The position numbers and the translations under genes were made by a program. DNA of 64,000 nt from Agrobacterium vitis (lineage in GTDB: Bacteria > Pseudomonadota > Alphaproteobacteria > Rhizobiales > Rhizobiaceae), in contig NZ_AP023272.1 in assembly GCF_013426735.1 (NCBI RefSeq), positions 2,710,501 through 2,774,500 of the forward strand, written 5' to 3'. A model generated the notes under the pieces. It ran no database searches. It saw only the letters and a list, made by a program, of their open reading frames with translations, and was not told where the DNA came from. Below, in pieces: positions 8,047 to 17,193 of this stretch (the stretch's first letter is position 1; the number at the start of each line of letters is the position of its first letter).

Positions 8047-9345
8047 TCAACCACCTTTGGCAAGAAGCGGCTGACGATATTTCTTCACCGCCTCGGCGAT
8101 CAGTTTCACCACTTTGACGCGCCAGGCCGGATCGAGCAAGAGCTTCTCGTCCTCCTTGTTGGACAGAAACCCCAATTCGAGCAGCACGGACGGCACATCC
8201 TGGGCCTGCAACACTCGGAAGCCGGCAAAGCGATGCGGATTGTTGATCAGGTTGATCTGCCCGTCGAACGACGTCACCACCGATTTGGCCATAGCGATGG
8301 AAAAGGCCTGGGTCTCGCGCCGGGTGAGATCAGCCAGGATATCGGAGACTTCCTGCGGTTCGGCGCTCGCATCCACACCGCCAACCTCGTCCGATTGGTT
8401 TTCACGCGCCGCCGCCGCTTCGGCGAGATGGTCGGATGCCTTATCGGAAATGGTATAAACGGTCGCGCCGCGAATATTGGCCTGGCCCAGCATATCGGCA
8501 TGCAGCGAAATAAACAGGTTTGCGCCCTTCTGCCGCGCAAGCGTCACGCGCTGCGACAGAGACAGGAACGTATCGCCATCGCGGGTCAGGAAGGCCTTGA
8601 CGCCCTTTTGCCTGTTAAGCTCGACAGCCAGCGCCCGGGCAAAGCCCAGTGTCACGGTTTTTTCCGGCGTATTGGTGGTCTTGCCTGTGGCCCCGGTATC
8701 GATACCGCCATGGCCGGCATCGACGGCAATCAGAAACTCGCCATCCGGCGCCGGCGCCGCCTGTTCTATGCGCGGGCTCTTGACATTGCTGTAGGCATCG
8801 GCCTCCCAGGCCTGGGAGGCGACCAGTTTGGAAAATGTGTCATTATCGGTCATCTCCGCATCGAGAATCAGTCGAAATCCCTGCCCCTCGTCATTTTTAC
8901 GAATGTCGGTGAGGACGAGTTTGGCAGGCCGCGCCGTGGTCAGCACGATACGCGAATGGGTAGCGTCGATGGAGCCGAAACGGATATCACGAAACAGGCC
9001 ACGGGCCACCAGTGCCTCGGCTGGAAAGCCAAAGACGGTGGCTGGAAGATCGACGACGATGCGATCAGGATTGCCGATATAGCGCACGGTCGTTTCCGGC
9101 TTCTGGTCGAAATCCATGACGATACGGGTGCGGGCATCGTCACCGGCGATACGGGCTGCAAACGCGGCGAGACGATCCGCCGAAAAGGCGTTTGCAGGCG
9201 CCAAGCCCGCGATAATACAGGCCAATAGCCACAGGATCGCCACGCCAGGCCGCTTGCCTTGCCTCATGCTGACCATCGCTGAACGCACCATCCGTCCATG
9301 CCGTGACACCATATCGATCACGCTTTGAAAGTCCCGATCATTCAC
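8047..9345 (-). CDS. amiC: N-acetylmuramoyl-L-alanine amidase (AmiC type)
   Basis: This periplasmic zinc amidase cuts the bond between MurNAc and L-Ala to separate daughter cells. I choose the GTG at 9345 because GGAGG (9356-9352) sits 6 nt upstream; an ATG at 9351 directly abuts that site and longer starts lack one. The 432-residue product has a hydrophobic export segment (about 35-53), an AMIN targeting domain (about 60-165) and a C-terminal Amidase_3 domain. The latter shows VDAGHGGIDTG, LFISLHADM and the late VLLELGFLSN with the catalytic Glu. It precedes PBP1A on the same strand. Confidence 0.9.
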   Translation of the reverse strand: MNDRDFQSVIDMVSRHGRMVRSAMVSMRQGKRPGVAILWLLACIIAGLAPANAFSADRLAAFAARIAGDDARTRIVMDFDQKPETTVRYIGNPDRIVVDLPATVFGFPAEALVARGLFRDIRFGSIDATHSRIVLTTARPAKLVLTDIRKNDEGQGFRLILDAEMTDNDTFSKLVASQAWEADAYSNVKSPRIEQAAPAPDGEFLIAVDAGHGGIDTGATGKTTNTPEKTVTLGFARALAVELNRQKGVKAFLTRDGDTFLSLSQRVTLARQKGANLFISLHADMLGQANIRGATVYTISDKASDHLAEAAAARENQSDEVGGVDASAEPQEVSDILADLTRRETQAFSIAMAKSVVTSFDGQINLINNPHRFAGFRVLQAQDVPSVLLELGFLSNKEDEKLLLDPAWRVKVVKLIAEAVKKYRQPLLAKGG

Positions 9346-10007
9346 ACCCATCCTCCAACCCTGACCAAACGAACGACCCGATTGGCAACTGGAAATTACA
9401 ACCATCGGCGGCACAGGATGCGATCCTAACCATAAACCGGAGCGCGCATACCGACTATCCATCATTCCTCATCGCCGCGCGCAAGTGCAACAATTCTAAT
9501 CTATTGGTCTTATCAATATTATGGCAGGGCAGGCTTTGCCGCTTGCCAATGTGACACAGACGACATACAACAGAAATAAGGGTTAAAATTGTCGACGGGA
9601 TAGAGTCATCCGACGGCTGCCAACCAAAACGGACCTGGCGCCATTTGTCTGATTTTTCATCCGCCGCCAAGGCATTTTTGTCCCGAAACTGAATCGTCCA
9701 GCTGGAATCTCCGGCAAAATAACAGGGCGGGAAACCGCCAAACGCTCTTTTGAGCATTCATTGGGCCTTATCAAGAGGCCTTTGTCATTGTCGCTTTTGT
9801 TTTGGTATTTGATGTCGTTGCAGCAGCCTTTGTCCAATGTTGTCCGCCTTGGGGCCTTTGATGCCCTGAACGCTGACGGACTGCTGCCAGGAAAGATACC
9901 GCAGACGAGAGCACCGATATCCGGCGCATCGCTCACGAGATCAGCCCCGCTTGGCACCAGGCCTGCGGCATTGCTCGCCACCGGTCGCGCCGAGGAGCAG
10001 AGCTTAC
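9346..10007. other. Divergent regulatory region between amiC and rne, with long rne leader
   Basis: This 662-nt gap lies between divergently read amiC and rne. The left part should hold the amiC promoter. The right part is a probable long rne 5' leader, since E. coli RNase E controls its own message through such a leader. An imperfect hairpin, GGCCTT at about 9763 with AAGAGGCC at about 9773, lies in it, followed by T-rich sequence. An ORF spanning 9761-10075 in another frame has no ribosome site and is likely spurious. Confidence 0.5.
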
Positions 10008-13000
10008 ATGGCAGACAAAATGCTAATCGATGCGTCTCACGAAGAAGAGACGCGCGTCGTAGTTGTTCGCGGTAACAGGATCGAAGAATTCGATTTTGAA
10101 TCCCAGCATAAGAAACAGATCCGCGGCAACATCTATCTGGCCAAAGTCACACGGGTCGAGCCTTCCTTGCAGGCCGCCTTCGTCGATTACGGCGGCAATC
10201 GCCACGGCTTCCTGGCTTTTGCAGAAATCCATCCCGATTATTATCAGATTCCGCTTGCCGACCGTCAGGCCCTTTTGAAGGCCGAAGCCGAAGAGCATGG
10301 CCGTCACGACGACGGCGATTTCGAGCCGGTGCGCAGCAGAGATCCCGGCGAACGCGACCAGCCAGTGATTGCCGATCCGGCTGAATTCGCCAATGAAGCC
10401 GAAGAAGTCGCTGGTCTCGCCGTCAACCAGGCGGATGACGATCACGCGCAAACCACAGCCGAGCAGCCGGCAGATGCGCCGCAAGCCGAGGCGTCCCAGA
10501 CTGACGCAGTGCAGGCCGACGCAGTACCGGCTGAGCCGCAAGCGGACGAGGCAGCCCCCGAGGCCGCAGCAAAGCCCAAGGCACGCCGTCCGCGCAAACC
10601 CCGCAAGAAGGCAGGCGATGTTGAAGCCAGCGCCGATGAAGCCTCCGCAGAACCGGTCGCCGTCGAAAGCGACGAGACACCGGACGACGGATCGAGCAAT
10701 GGCAGCATGGCCGCCATGGTTGACACGGACTCCATCTCTGAAGAAACCGATAGCCGCCATCGTCATGACGATGACGACGACGATGATGATGACGGCGAGA
10801 AGGAAGAAATCGAATCCGTTGGTGCCGAAGACGCCATGGAAGAGGTTCCCGACCGGGTGCGCCGCACGCCGCGCAAGCAATATCGCATCCAGGAAGTTAT
10901 CAAGCGCCGCCAGATCCTGCTGGTGCAGGTCGCCAAGGAAGAACGCGGCAACAAGGGTGCTGCGCTAACCACCTACCTGTCTCTGGCAGGCCGCTATTCT
11001 GTTCTGATGCCGAATACCGCGCGCGGCGGTGGCATTTCCCGCAAGATCACCAACCCCGCCGACCGCAAGCGGTTGAAGGAAGTGGCCCGCGATCTGGAAG
11101 TGCCGCTGGGCATGGGCGTTATCCTGCGCACCGCAGGTGCCAATCGCACCAAGGTCGAGGTCAAGCGCGATTTCGAATATCTGATGCGTCTCTGGGAAAA
11201 CGTTCGCACTCTGACGCTGAACTCCACCGCACCTTGCCTCGTCTATGAGGAAGGCTCACTGATCAAGCGCTCGATCCGCGACCTTTACAACAAGGATATC
11301 AGCGAGATCGTGGTGTCAGGCGAAGAAGGCTATCGTGAAGCGAAAGACTTCATGAAAATGCTGATGCCGAGCCACGCCAAAGTGGTTCAGCCCTACCGCG
11401 ATATTCACCCGATCTTCTCGCGCTCCGGCATCGAGGCGCAGTTGGACCGGATGTTGCAGCCGCAGGTGACGCTGAAGTCCGGTGGTTATATTATCATCAA
11501 CCAGACCGAAGCACTGGTGTCCATCGATGTGAACTCGGGTCGTTCGACCCGCGAATATTCCATCGAAGACACCGCCCTGCAAACCAATCTGGAAGCAGCG
11601 GAAGAAGTGGCCCGCCAGTTGCGCCTGCGCGACCTTGCAGGTCTGATCGTCATCGACTTCATCGACATGGAAGAGAAGCGCAACAACCGCTCCGTCGAGA
11701 AGAAGCTGAAGGATTGCCTGAAAAACGACCGCGCCCGTATTCAGGTCGGACGTATTTCGCATTTCGGTCTGCTGGAAATGTCGCGTCAGCGCATTCGCGC
11801 CAGCGTGTTGGAATCGACCACCCAGGTCTGCCAGCATTGCTCCGGCACAGGCCTGATCCGTTCGCAGTCCTCCGTTGCCCTGCATGTGCTGCGCGGCGTC
11901 GAGGAATATCTGCTGAAAAGCACCACGCACGACATTACCGTGCGTACCCTGCCGGAAACGGCGCTTTACCTGCTCAACCACAAGCGCGGCTCGATTGTCG
12001 ATTATGAAAACCGCTTCGGCGTGTCGATCATCATCGACTCGGATGCCAGCGTCGGTCACCAGCATTTCGCCATCGACAAGGGCGAGCCGGTTGCCAATCC
12101 CGTCCGCATCGAAAGCTTGCTGCCGCTGATCAGTGAGCCGGAAGAGGACGATCCGATCATCGAGATCGAGGAAGAGGATGACGAGGACGTCGTTGAGGCT
12201 CCAGTTCAGGCACAGCCCGCATCAAGTGGCAATGCGGCAGCAAACGCCGCCGAAGACGGCAACCGCAAGCGCAAGCGCCGCCGCCGCCGCCGTGGCAAGA
12301 ATGGCAATGGCCATGCCGATGGACAGCAGAATGCTGCCGGCAGTGACGAAGGCGACGATGACAGCGAAGGCGATGACGACGCCGAAGATACGTCAGAAGA
12401 CCGCGATGATAGTGTCGAGGCCTCTGACGCGTCTGAAGACGGCAACAGCGAAAGCCAGCGCCGCAAGCGCCGCCGTCGCGGCAAACGCGGTGGGCGTCGC
12501 GGTCGCGATGAAAATGGCGTCAGCGCCGATACCGAAGGCAATGACACTGCTGAAGATGACGACTCTGCTGAAGAGTCGGCGGAAGCCGACACCGATCAGG
12601 TTGTCGCCGTTGTTGCAGCTCCGTCCGAAGCAGTCGCCGACAGTGTTGAGGTCAATGTCCCAGCGACAGAAGCCGTGAAAGCTGATGAGCCAGTGGCTGC
12701 CAAGCCACGCCGGGCTCGCAAGCCGAAAGCGTCAGCCAAAACTGAAGCCGCCGACAGCGTGGAAACGGTAACGGAACCTGCTGCCGTGCCTGAGGCTGTG
12801 GTTGTCGAAGCACCGGCTGCTGCTGCCGAGCCTGTGGCCACCTCCCCGGTCTCGGAAGAGCCGGTAGCAACGGCACCTGTTCAGGACGTCTCTGCGCCAA
12901 ACCCTGCATCTGAATCCACAAGCGAGCCAGAGGCCGTAAGCGATGCCAGTGCTGAAAAGCCGGTGCGCGCCAATCGGTCGTCCAATGTCAGCACATCCGA

Positions 13001-13085
13001 ACCGGTCGTCACCTCGGTGACCAATGGCGACGAAGCTCCGAAGCCCAAGAAGGGCGGATGGTGGCAGAAGCGTGGCTTCCTCTAG
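10008..13085 (+). CDS. rne: Ribonuclease E
   Basis: RNase E is the main endoribonuclease for mRNA decay and rRNA/tRNA processing, and scaffolds the degradosome. The start at 10008 follows GAGGAG at 9992-9997; MADKMLIDASHEEETRVVVV is the usual alphaproteobacterial beginning. The S1 domain (from about residue 37) is interrupted after about residue 92 by a roughly 200-residue acidic, Ala/Glu/Asp-rich insertion and resumes near 290. Catalytic Asp sits in SIDVNSGRST (about 505) and DFIDM (about 550); the zinc-link reads CQHCSGTG near 608. The 400-residue C-terminal half alternates acidic and Arg/Lys-rich blocks, a disordered RNA- and partner-binding region, ending in a conserved-looking Gly-Trp-Trp-Gln-Lys-Arg tail. 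A strong terminator follows. Confidence 0.96.
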   Translation: MADKMLIDASHEEETRVVVVRGNRIEEFDFESQHKKQIRGNIYLAKVTRVEPSLQAAFVDYGGNRHGFLAFAEIHPDYYQIPLADRQALLKAEAEEHGRHDDGDFEPVRSRDPGERDQPVIADPAEFANEAEEVAGLAVNQADDDHAQTTAEQPADAPQAEASQTDAVQADAVPAEPQADEAAPEAAAKPKARRPRKPRKKAGDVEASADEASAEPVAVESDETPDDGSSNGSMAAMVDTDSISEETDSRHRHDDDDDDDDDGEKEEIESVGAEDAMEEVPDRVRRTPRKQYRIQEVIKRRQILLVQVAKEERGNKGAALTTYLSLAGRYSVLMPNTARGGGISRKITNPADRKRLKEVARDLEVPLGMGVILRTAGANRTKVEVKRDFEYLMRLWENVRTLTLNSTAPCLVYEEGSLIKRSIRDLYNKDISEIVVSGEEGYREAKDFMKMLMPSHAKVVQPYRDIHPIFSRSGIEAQLDRMLQPQVTLKSGGYIIINQTEALVSIDVNSGRSTREYSIEDTALQTNLEAAEEVARQLRLRDLAGLIVIDFIDMEEKRNNRSVEKKLKDCLKNDRARIQVGRISHFGLLEMSRQRIRASVLESTTQVCQHCSGTGLIRSQSSVALHVLRGVEEYLLKSTTHDITVRTLPETALYLLNHKRGSIVDYENRFGVSIIIDSDASVGHQHFAIDKGEPVANPVRIESLLPLISEPEEDDPIIEIEEEDDEDVVEAPVQAQPASSGNAAANAAEDGNRKRKRRRRRRGKNGNGHADGQQNAAGSDEGDDDSEGDDDAEDTSEDRDDSVEASDASEDGNSESQRRKRRRRGKRGGRRGRDENGVSADTEGNDTAEDDDSAEESAEADTDQVVAVVAAPSEAVADSVEVNVPATEAVKADEPVAAKPRRARKPKASAKTEAADSVETVTEPAAVPEAVVVEAPAAAAEPVATSPVSEEPVATAPVQDVSAPNPASESTSEPEAVSDASAEKPVRANRSSNVSTSEPVVTSVTNGDEAPKPKKGGWWQKRGFL

Positions 13086-13110
13086 GAGGGACTTGCGTTT
13101 CAAACATTCA

Positions 13111-13144
13111 AAAACGGCCACGCCCCTAGCGTGGCCGTTTTCGT
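13111..13144 (+). terminator. Rho-independent terminator of rne
   Basis: AAAACGGCCACGC (13111-13123) and GCGTGGCCGTTTT (13129-13141) form a perfect 13-bp stem with a 5-nt loop and a short T tail, 25 nt past the rne stop. Confidence 0.9.
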
Positions 13145-13190
13145 TTAATAGCAAGCGTTCATGAGCCTTACGGTCTGTGAAACGGCGTGA

Positions 13191-13763
13191 TCAACCGAAA
13201 TCTGGCGCCGACACCGATGATGGCCTCATGCGGTTCATGACCAGCGTCGGTCTGCCCATATAGGTCACCTCACCCTTACGAATATAACCGCTTTTCTCCG
13301 CAACCCGGATCGACGCCTGGTGCTGTGGATCGAAAAGGCAGACCGTTTCTTCATGGGCAAAATGCCGATCACCCCAGCCAAGCGCGGCGGCGACGGCTTC
13401 GGTGGCAATGCCCCGGCCATGGGCATCGGCAATCAGCACCCAGCCAATTTCCGGCACCTCGTCCAAGGGCGGGGTGATATCGCGCTTGTAATTGGCAAAG
13501 CCGACTTCGCCGAGATAATCTCCGCTGGTCCGGTCTTCGACAACCCAATAGCCGAAAGATAGTGCCTGCCAATGGCCGATATAGCGCAGCAGTCGCGACC
13601 AGCTGTCGGAGCGGCTCGATGGCTTCCCGCTGATATAGCGCACCACTCTCTCGTCCGCCCACATCCGGGCAGATGCCTCGAAATCCTCAAGGCAATGGCC
13701 GCGCAATCGCAGCCTTTCGGTTTCAAGAACAGGCACGCGCGACACCATTGGCTCATCCGGCAT
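13191..13763 (-). CDS. GNAT family N-acetyltransferase (RimJ/RimL-like)
   Basis: The protein moves an acetyl group from acetyl-CoA to an amine; the substrate cannot be read from sequence. I start at the ATG at 13763, which has AGGGG 7-8 nt upstream; 34 further upstream codons lack GNAT features. The N-terminal ETERLRLRGHCLEDFEA pattern, GEVGFANYK, the EIGWVLIADAHGRGIATEA acetyl-CoA loop (Gly-Arg-Gly-Ile-Ala) and the Asn-less SIRVAEKSGY helix are those of the Acetyltransf_3 (RimJ/RimL) group. It is 190 residues, and stands alone between rne and an aminotransferase gene on the same strand. Confidence 0.85.
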   Translation of the reverse strand: MPDEPMVSRVPVLETERLRLRGHCLEDFEASARMWADERVVRYISGKPSSRSDSWSRLLRYIGHWQALSFGYWVVEDRTSGDYLGEVGFANYKRDITPPLDEVPEIGWVLIADAHGRGIATEAVAAALGWGDRHFAHEETVCLFDPQHQASIRVAEKSGYIRKGEVTYMGRPTLVMNRMRPSSVSAPDFG

Positions 13764-13886
13764 TTGGCATCCCCTGCTGCTTCTGAAGTGATCCTGACAA
13801 ACAGAATCAATCCTTTCACAGATTGATTCAAGAGCTTGCGACATTGAGTCTGAAATCGACCTCAAGCCATTGAAATCTCGGAAAAT

Positions 13887-15038
13887 TCACGCAAGCCAGT
13901 TGGCGATGCGGTCGGTGGCATCGGTCAGCTCGGCCAGTGTTCCCGCATAGGAAATCCGCAAGGCCCGATGACCTTCCAACGGGTCGAAATCCAGACCAGG
14001 CGTTGCCGCCACATGGGTTTGCGCCAGCAATCTGCGGGCAAATTCCATGCTGTCATTGGTGAAGCGGCTGACATCGACATAGGCATAGAAGGCGCCATCC
14101 ATGGGAGACAGCAGCGGCATGCCCAGCGCCGGCAGTCGAGCCTGGAGAAAATCACGATTGGCGCGGCAACCGGCCCGGTACTCTTCCAATTCATCGCCTG
14201 CCTCAAGCGCAGCCATGGCGGCAATCTGCGATAATTCGGGTGCCGAAATATAGAGGCTCTGGGCGACGCATTCCACGCCACGCACCAATGCGGGGGGCAG
14301 GACCATCCAGCCGATCCGCCAACCGGTCATCCGATAATATTTGGAGAAGGAATTGATGACGACGGCGTCAGGCGCAAATTCCACCGCGCTCGCTTCCTCC
14401 ACGCCATAGGTCAGGCCGTGATAGATCTCGTCGGAGATGAAGCTGACGCCGTTGTCATCGCACCACAGCGCCAGACGCTGTAACGCAGCCCGGCCTGTGA
14501 CCGTGCCGGTGGGATTGGCGGGGCTGGCCAGAAGCACGCCTTTCAATCGCACGCCAGCCGCCCTCGCTGCACGCTCCAGGCTGTCCGGTGTCAGGGTATA
14601 TTCCGTTTCCGGACCGACCGGCACTTCAATCACCACCAGTCCCAGCGCCTTCAGGATGTTGCGATAGGCGGGATAGCCGGGCCGGGCGATGGCAACGGCG
14701 TCCCCGGCCTCAAACAGCGTCAGGAATGCCAGGTTGAAACCCGCCGACGAGCCGGTCGTCACCATGATCCGCTCCGCCGCGACCTCCGTGCCGTGGCGAC
14801 GACGGTAATAATCGGCAAGCCCCTGACGCAGGTCGGCACGGCCGAGAGCGTCGGTATAGCCGATCTGGCCCGCCCGCAAAGCCACTTCCGCCGCCCGGAT
14901 CGCCCGCTCGGGCGCTGGCGCGCCAGGCTGGCCGACTGCCAGAGAAATCACCTTATGGCCTGCGGCCTTCAACCGGTTGGCCTCGGCCAGAATATCCATG
15001 GCGTGAAACGGTTCGACGGCACTGCGGGTGGAAAGCAT
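13887..15038 (-). CDS. PLP-dependent aminotransferase, class I/II
   Basis: A fold-type I aminotransferase of the AspC-like subgroup I. The N-terminal part has VGQPGAPAP, then YTDALGRADLRQGLADYY. The PLP-binding SPANPTGT block sits about mid-protein, DEIYHGL follows, and the Schiff-base lysine is in NSFSKYYRMTGWRIGW. Near the C-terminus an Arg lies in ALRISYAG, the usual carboxylate binder. Substrate is uncertain: aspartate, aromatic or other amino acids are possible. The ATG at 15038 is used; a TTG two codons earlier (15044) is a possible alternative with better ribosome-site spacing. No partner genes are near. Confidence 0.85.
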   Translation of the reverse strand: MLSTRSAVEPFHAMDILAEANRLKAAGHKVISLAVGQPGAPAPERAIRAAEVALRAGQIGYTDALGRADLRQGLADYYRRRHGTEVAAERIMVTTGSSAGFNLAFLTLFEAGDAVAIARPGYPAYRNILKALGLVVIEVPVGPETEYTLTPDSLERAARAAGVRLKGVLLASPANPTGTVTGRAALQRLALWCDDNGVSFISDEIYHGLTYGVEEASAVEFAPDAVVINSFSKYYRMTGWRIGWMVLPPALVRGVECVAQSLYISAPELSQIAAMAALEAGDELEEYRAGCRANRDFLQARLPALGMPLLSPMDGAFYAYVDVSRFTNDSMEFARRLLAQTHVAATPGLDFDPLEGHRALRISYAGTLAELTDATDRIANWLA

Positions 15039-15350
15039 AACCAAGATGGATCTCTTTCTATTCTATAGGAGGCTGAAACAGAAATGCGCCTGACATTTGC
15101 CGCATTGCGCACCCTATCACAATGGTGAGAGCCATGCCGGAATGTGTTTTCCCGCTTTTCCCGGCCATTGAATTGGTTACGGTCGCACTTCCAATTCGAG
15201 GTGGACTGACCGTGAAAATAACCGGATAGACTGGACCGCCAGCGCTATGGGTGACACAAAGCCGGAGGACCGCCAGAGCGGATAAGCATGCAGCCTGAAA
15301 TAATGGCCGAAGACGGTGGTCAAACGCGATGGCCAAACATGAGGAATGAC
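15039..15350. other. Intergenic region between aminotransferase and dsbA-like genes
   Basis: About 310 nt between divergent genes. It must hold both promoters. A 7-bp inverted repeat, GAATTGG near 15170 and CCAATTC near 15191, could be an operator; no other structure stands out. Confidence 0.35.
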
Positions 15351-16112
15351 ATGAAGATACGATTTTTTCGCACTGCCGTTTTGGCAACGCTCATTGCCTC
15401 AACCGGCCTTGGCGCTCCGGCTTACGCGCTGGATGACAAGCAGAAGCAAGAAATCGGCGACTTCATCAAGGAATATCTGATCGCCCATCCGGAAATTATG
15501 CTGGATGTGCAGGACGCCTTGCAAAAGAAGCAGGATGCTGCCCGTGCCAGCCAGGCCTCCAGCGGCATTGAACGCAACAAGGCGGAGATCTTCAATTCGA
15601 AGGATGATATCGTCCTTGGCAATCCGAAGGGCGATGTGACCATCGTCGAGTTCTTCGACTATAATTGTGGCTATTGCCGACACGCACTGGCCGACATGGA
15701 TACCATCCTGAAGACCGATAAGAATGTGCGGTTCGTCTTGAAGGAATTCCCGATTCTTGGGCCAGATTCGGTCGCCGCACACCGCGTTGCGGACGCATTC
15801 CGCAAGCTGGCACCGGAAAAATACAGCGACTTCCACCATGCCCTGCTTGGCAGTGAAGGTCGCGCCACGCAGGAAAGCGCCATCGATGCGGGTGTGATGC
15901 TGGGGGTTTCGGAAGCAGCCCTTCGTAAGGAAATGACTGACAGCCCCAATGACACATCCGTCAAAAAGGTCTATCAACTGGCTCAGGACCTGGGCATCAA
16001 CGGCACACCCGCCTATGTGATCGGCAATGAACTGGTTTCTGGTGCCATCGGTGCCGATGCTCTCCAGGAGAAGCTGACGAATGTTCGCACCTGCGGCAAA
16101 TCAACCTGCTGA
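15351..16112 (+). CDS. DsbA family thiol:disulfide oxidoreductase (Com1-like)
   Basis: A periplasmic thioredoxin-fold protein that forms or isomerises disulfide bonds. The start at 15351 has AGGA 5 nt upstream. A signal peptide covers residues 1-26 (Lys-Ile-Arg then hydrophobic, Ala-Tyr-Ala at the cut). An N-terminal helical region (about 28-80) is followed by the DsbA domain with the CGYC active site at 106-109, inside VEFFDYNCGYCR, and a cis-Pro motif GTPAYVI near the end. The N-terminal helical piece before the Dsb domain is typical of the DSBA/ScsC/Com1 group, so it may oligomerise and act as an isomerase. Two further cysteines close the C-terminus. Confidence 0.88.
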   Translation: MKIRFFRTAVLATLIASTGLGAPAYALDDKQKQEIGDFIKEYLIAHPEIMLDVQDALQKKQDAARASQASSGIERNKAEIFNSKDDIVLGNPKGDVTIVEFFDYNCGYCRHALADMDTILKTDKNVRFVLKEFPILGPDSVAAHRVADAFRKLAPEKYSDFHHALLGSEGRATQESAIDAGVMLGVSEAALRKEMTDSPNDTSVKKVYQLAQDLGINGTPAYVIGNELVSGAIGADALQEKLTNVRTCGKSTC

Positions 16113-16164
16113 ATCCACCAGATAGTCGCGATATCCAGCTGATTTTACAGTGAAGCCATAGGGA

Positions 16165-16185
16165 GAAAAGCGCAAAGGGCTTTTC
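16165..16185 (+). terminator. Weak hairpin between dsbA-like gene and aroQ
   Basis: GAAAAGC (16165-16171) and GCTTTTC (16179-16185) form a 7-bp stem with no real T-run. It may partly end the dsbA-like message before aroQ. Confidence 0.35.
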
Positions 16186-16237
16186 CTTCAACGGATGCCG
16201 GTTTATAGGAGGCAGTCGAAAACGCGACGGAACAGCA

Positions 16238-16675
16238 ATGAGCAGAACAATTTTCGTGCTGAACGGCCCCAATCTGAATGCGCTTGGCAAGCGGGAGCCC
16301 GGGATTTACGGCGGCAAGACATTGGCCGACATCGAAGCGGATTGCGTTCGGTTTGGTGAGCAGCTCGGCATTGCCATAGACTGCCGTCAGAGCAATCATG
16401 AGGGCGATCTGGTGGATTGGCTGCATGAAGCGGGCGATAAAGCTGTCGGTGTCGCGCTCAATGCCGGTGCCTATACGCATACATCGATCGCACTGCATGA
16501 CGCCATGCGGGCGATTGCTGTTCCGGTCGTTGAAGTTCATATTTCGAATGTCCACGCGCGGGAAGAATTCCGCCACACCTCGATGATAGCGCCCGCCGCC
16601 AAGGGAGTTATTTGCGGCTTCGGACCGCATTCCTACCTCCTGGCGCTGCAAGCGCTTGATAACCTCACACGATAG
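16238..16675 (+). CDS. aroQ: 3-dehydroquinate dehydratase, type II
   Basis: This enzyme turns 3-dehydroquinate into 3-dehydroshikimate in the shikimate pathway. At 145 residues it is the small dodecameric type II form. LNGPNLNALGKREPGIYGG holds the mobile-loop Arg and catalytic Tyr; CRQSNHEGDLVDWLHEA, NAGAYTHTSIALHDA and VEVHISNVHAREEFRHTS with the catalytic His complete the active site. It lies 25 nt before accB and is probably co-transcribed with accB-accC, a common order in alphaproteobacteria. Confidence 0.96.
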   Translation: MSRTIFVLNGPNLNALGKREPGIYGGKTLADIEADCVRFGEQLGIAIDCRQSNHEGDLVDWLHEAGDKAVGVALNAGAYTHTSIALHDAMRAIAVPVVEVHISNVHAREEFRHTSMIAPAAKGVICGFGPHSYLLALQALDNLTR

Positions 16676-16700
16676 AACAAGAAATTCAGGGACAACCTCC

Positions 16701-17189
16701 ATGGCAGAGAAGAAAACCGGCATCGATCAGGCGCTTATCCGCGAGCTGGCGAATATCTTGAACGAAACCGATCTGAGCGAGATCGAAGTGGAACAGGATG
16801 CGCTGAGAATTCGCGTTTCCCGTGCCGCGCCGCAAATGGTTGCTCCGCAGATGATGGCAATGCCGCAGATGCAGTATGGCGCGCCTTATGGTGCCCCGGC
16901 ACCTGCCGCGGCGCCTGCTCCGGTCCCGGTAGCGGCTCCTGCTGCCCGCGATCTGTCCAAAGCCGTAACGGCTCCCATGGTCGGCACGGTCTATATGTCC
17001 CCCGCCCCCGGTTCAAAGCCCTTCATCGAAGTCGGCTCGACGGTCAAGGAAGGCCAGACGCTGCTGATCATCGAAGCCATGAAGACCATGAACCAGATCC
17101 CTTCGCCTCGTTCCGGCAAGGTCGTCGAAATCCTCATCGACGATGCAAGCCCGGTCGAATATGGCGAAGCCATGGTCATCATCGAGTAA
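16701..17189 (+). CDS. accB: Acetyl-CoA carboxylase biotin carboxyl carrier protein
   Basis: BCCP carries the biotin arm in the first committed step of fatty acid synthesis. The protein is 162 residues: an N-terminal helical part (1-45), a Pro/Ala-rich linker with Met-Pro-Gln repeats (about 46-85), and a biotinyl domain (86-162) with the biotin-accepting Lys128 in EAMKTMN. The ATG at 16701 lies 25 nt after aroQ. The accC start follows the accB stop by 4 nt, so the two subunits are translationally linked. The end of birA, the likely biotin ligase that loads it, lies at the right edge of this window. Confidence 0.96.
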   Translation: MAEKKTGIDQALIRELANILNETDLSEIEVEQDALRIRVSRAAPQMVAPQMMAMPQMQYGAPYGAPAPAAAPAPVPVAAPAARDLSKAVTAPMVGTVYMSPAPGSKPFIEVGSTVKEGQTLLIIEAMKTMNQIPSPRSGKVVEILIDDASPVEYGEAMVIIE

Positions 17190-17193
17190 GCCG

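Noticed and set aside
10745..10810. GAC/GAT-rich tract in rne as a possible assembly error or microsatellite
   Set aside because: It keeps the frame and codes for an Asp run in the acidic insertion, as expected for alphaproteobacterial RNase E.
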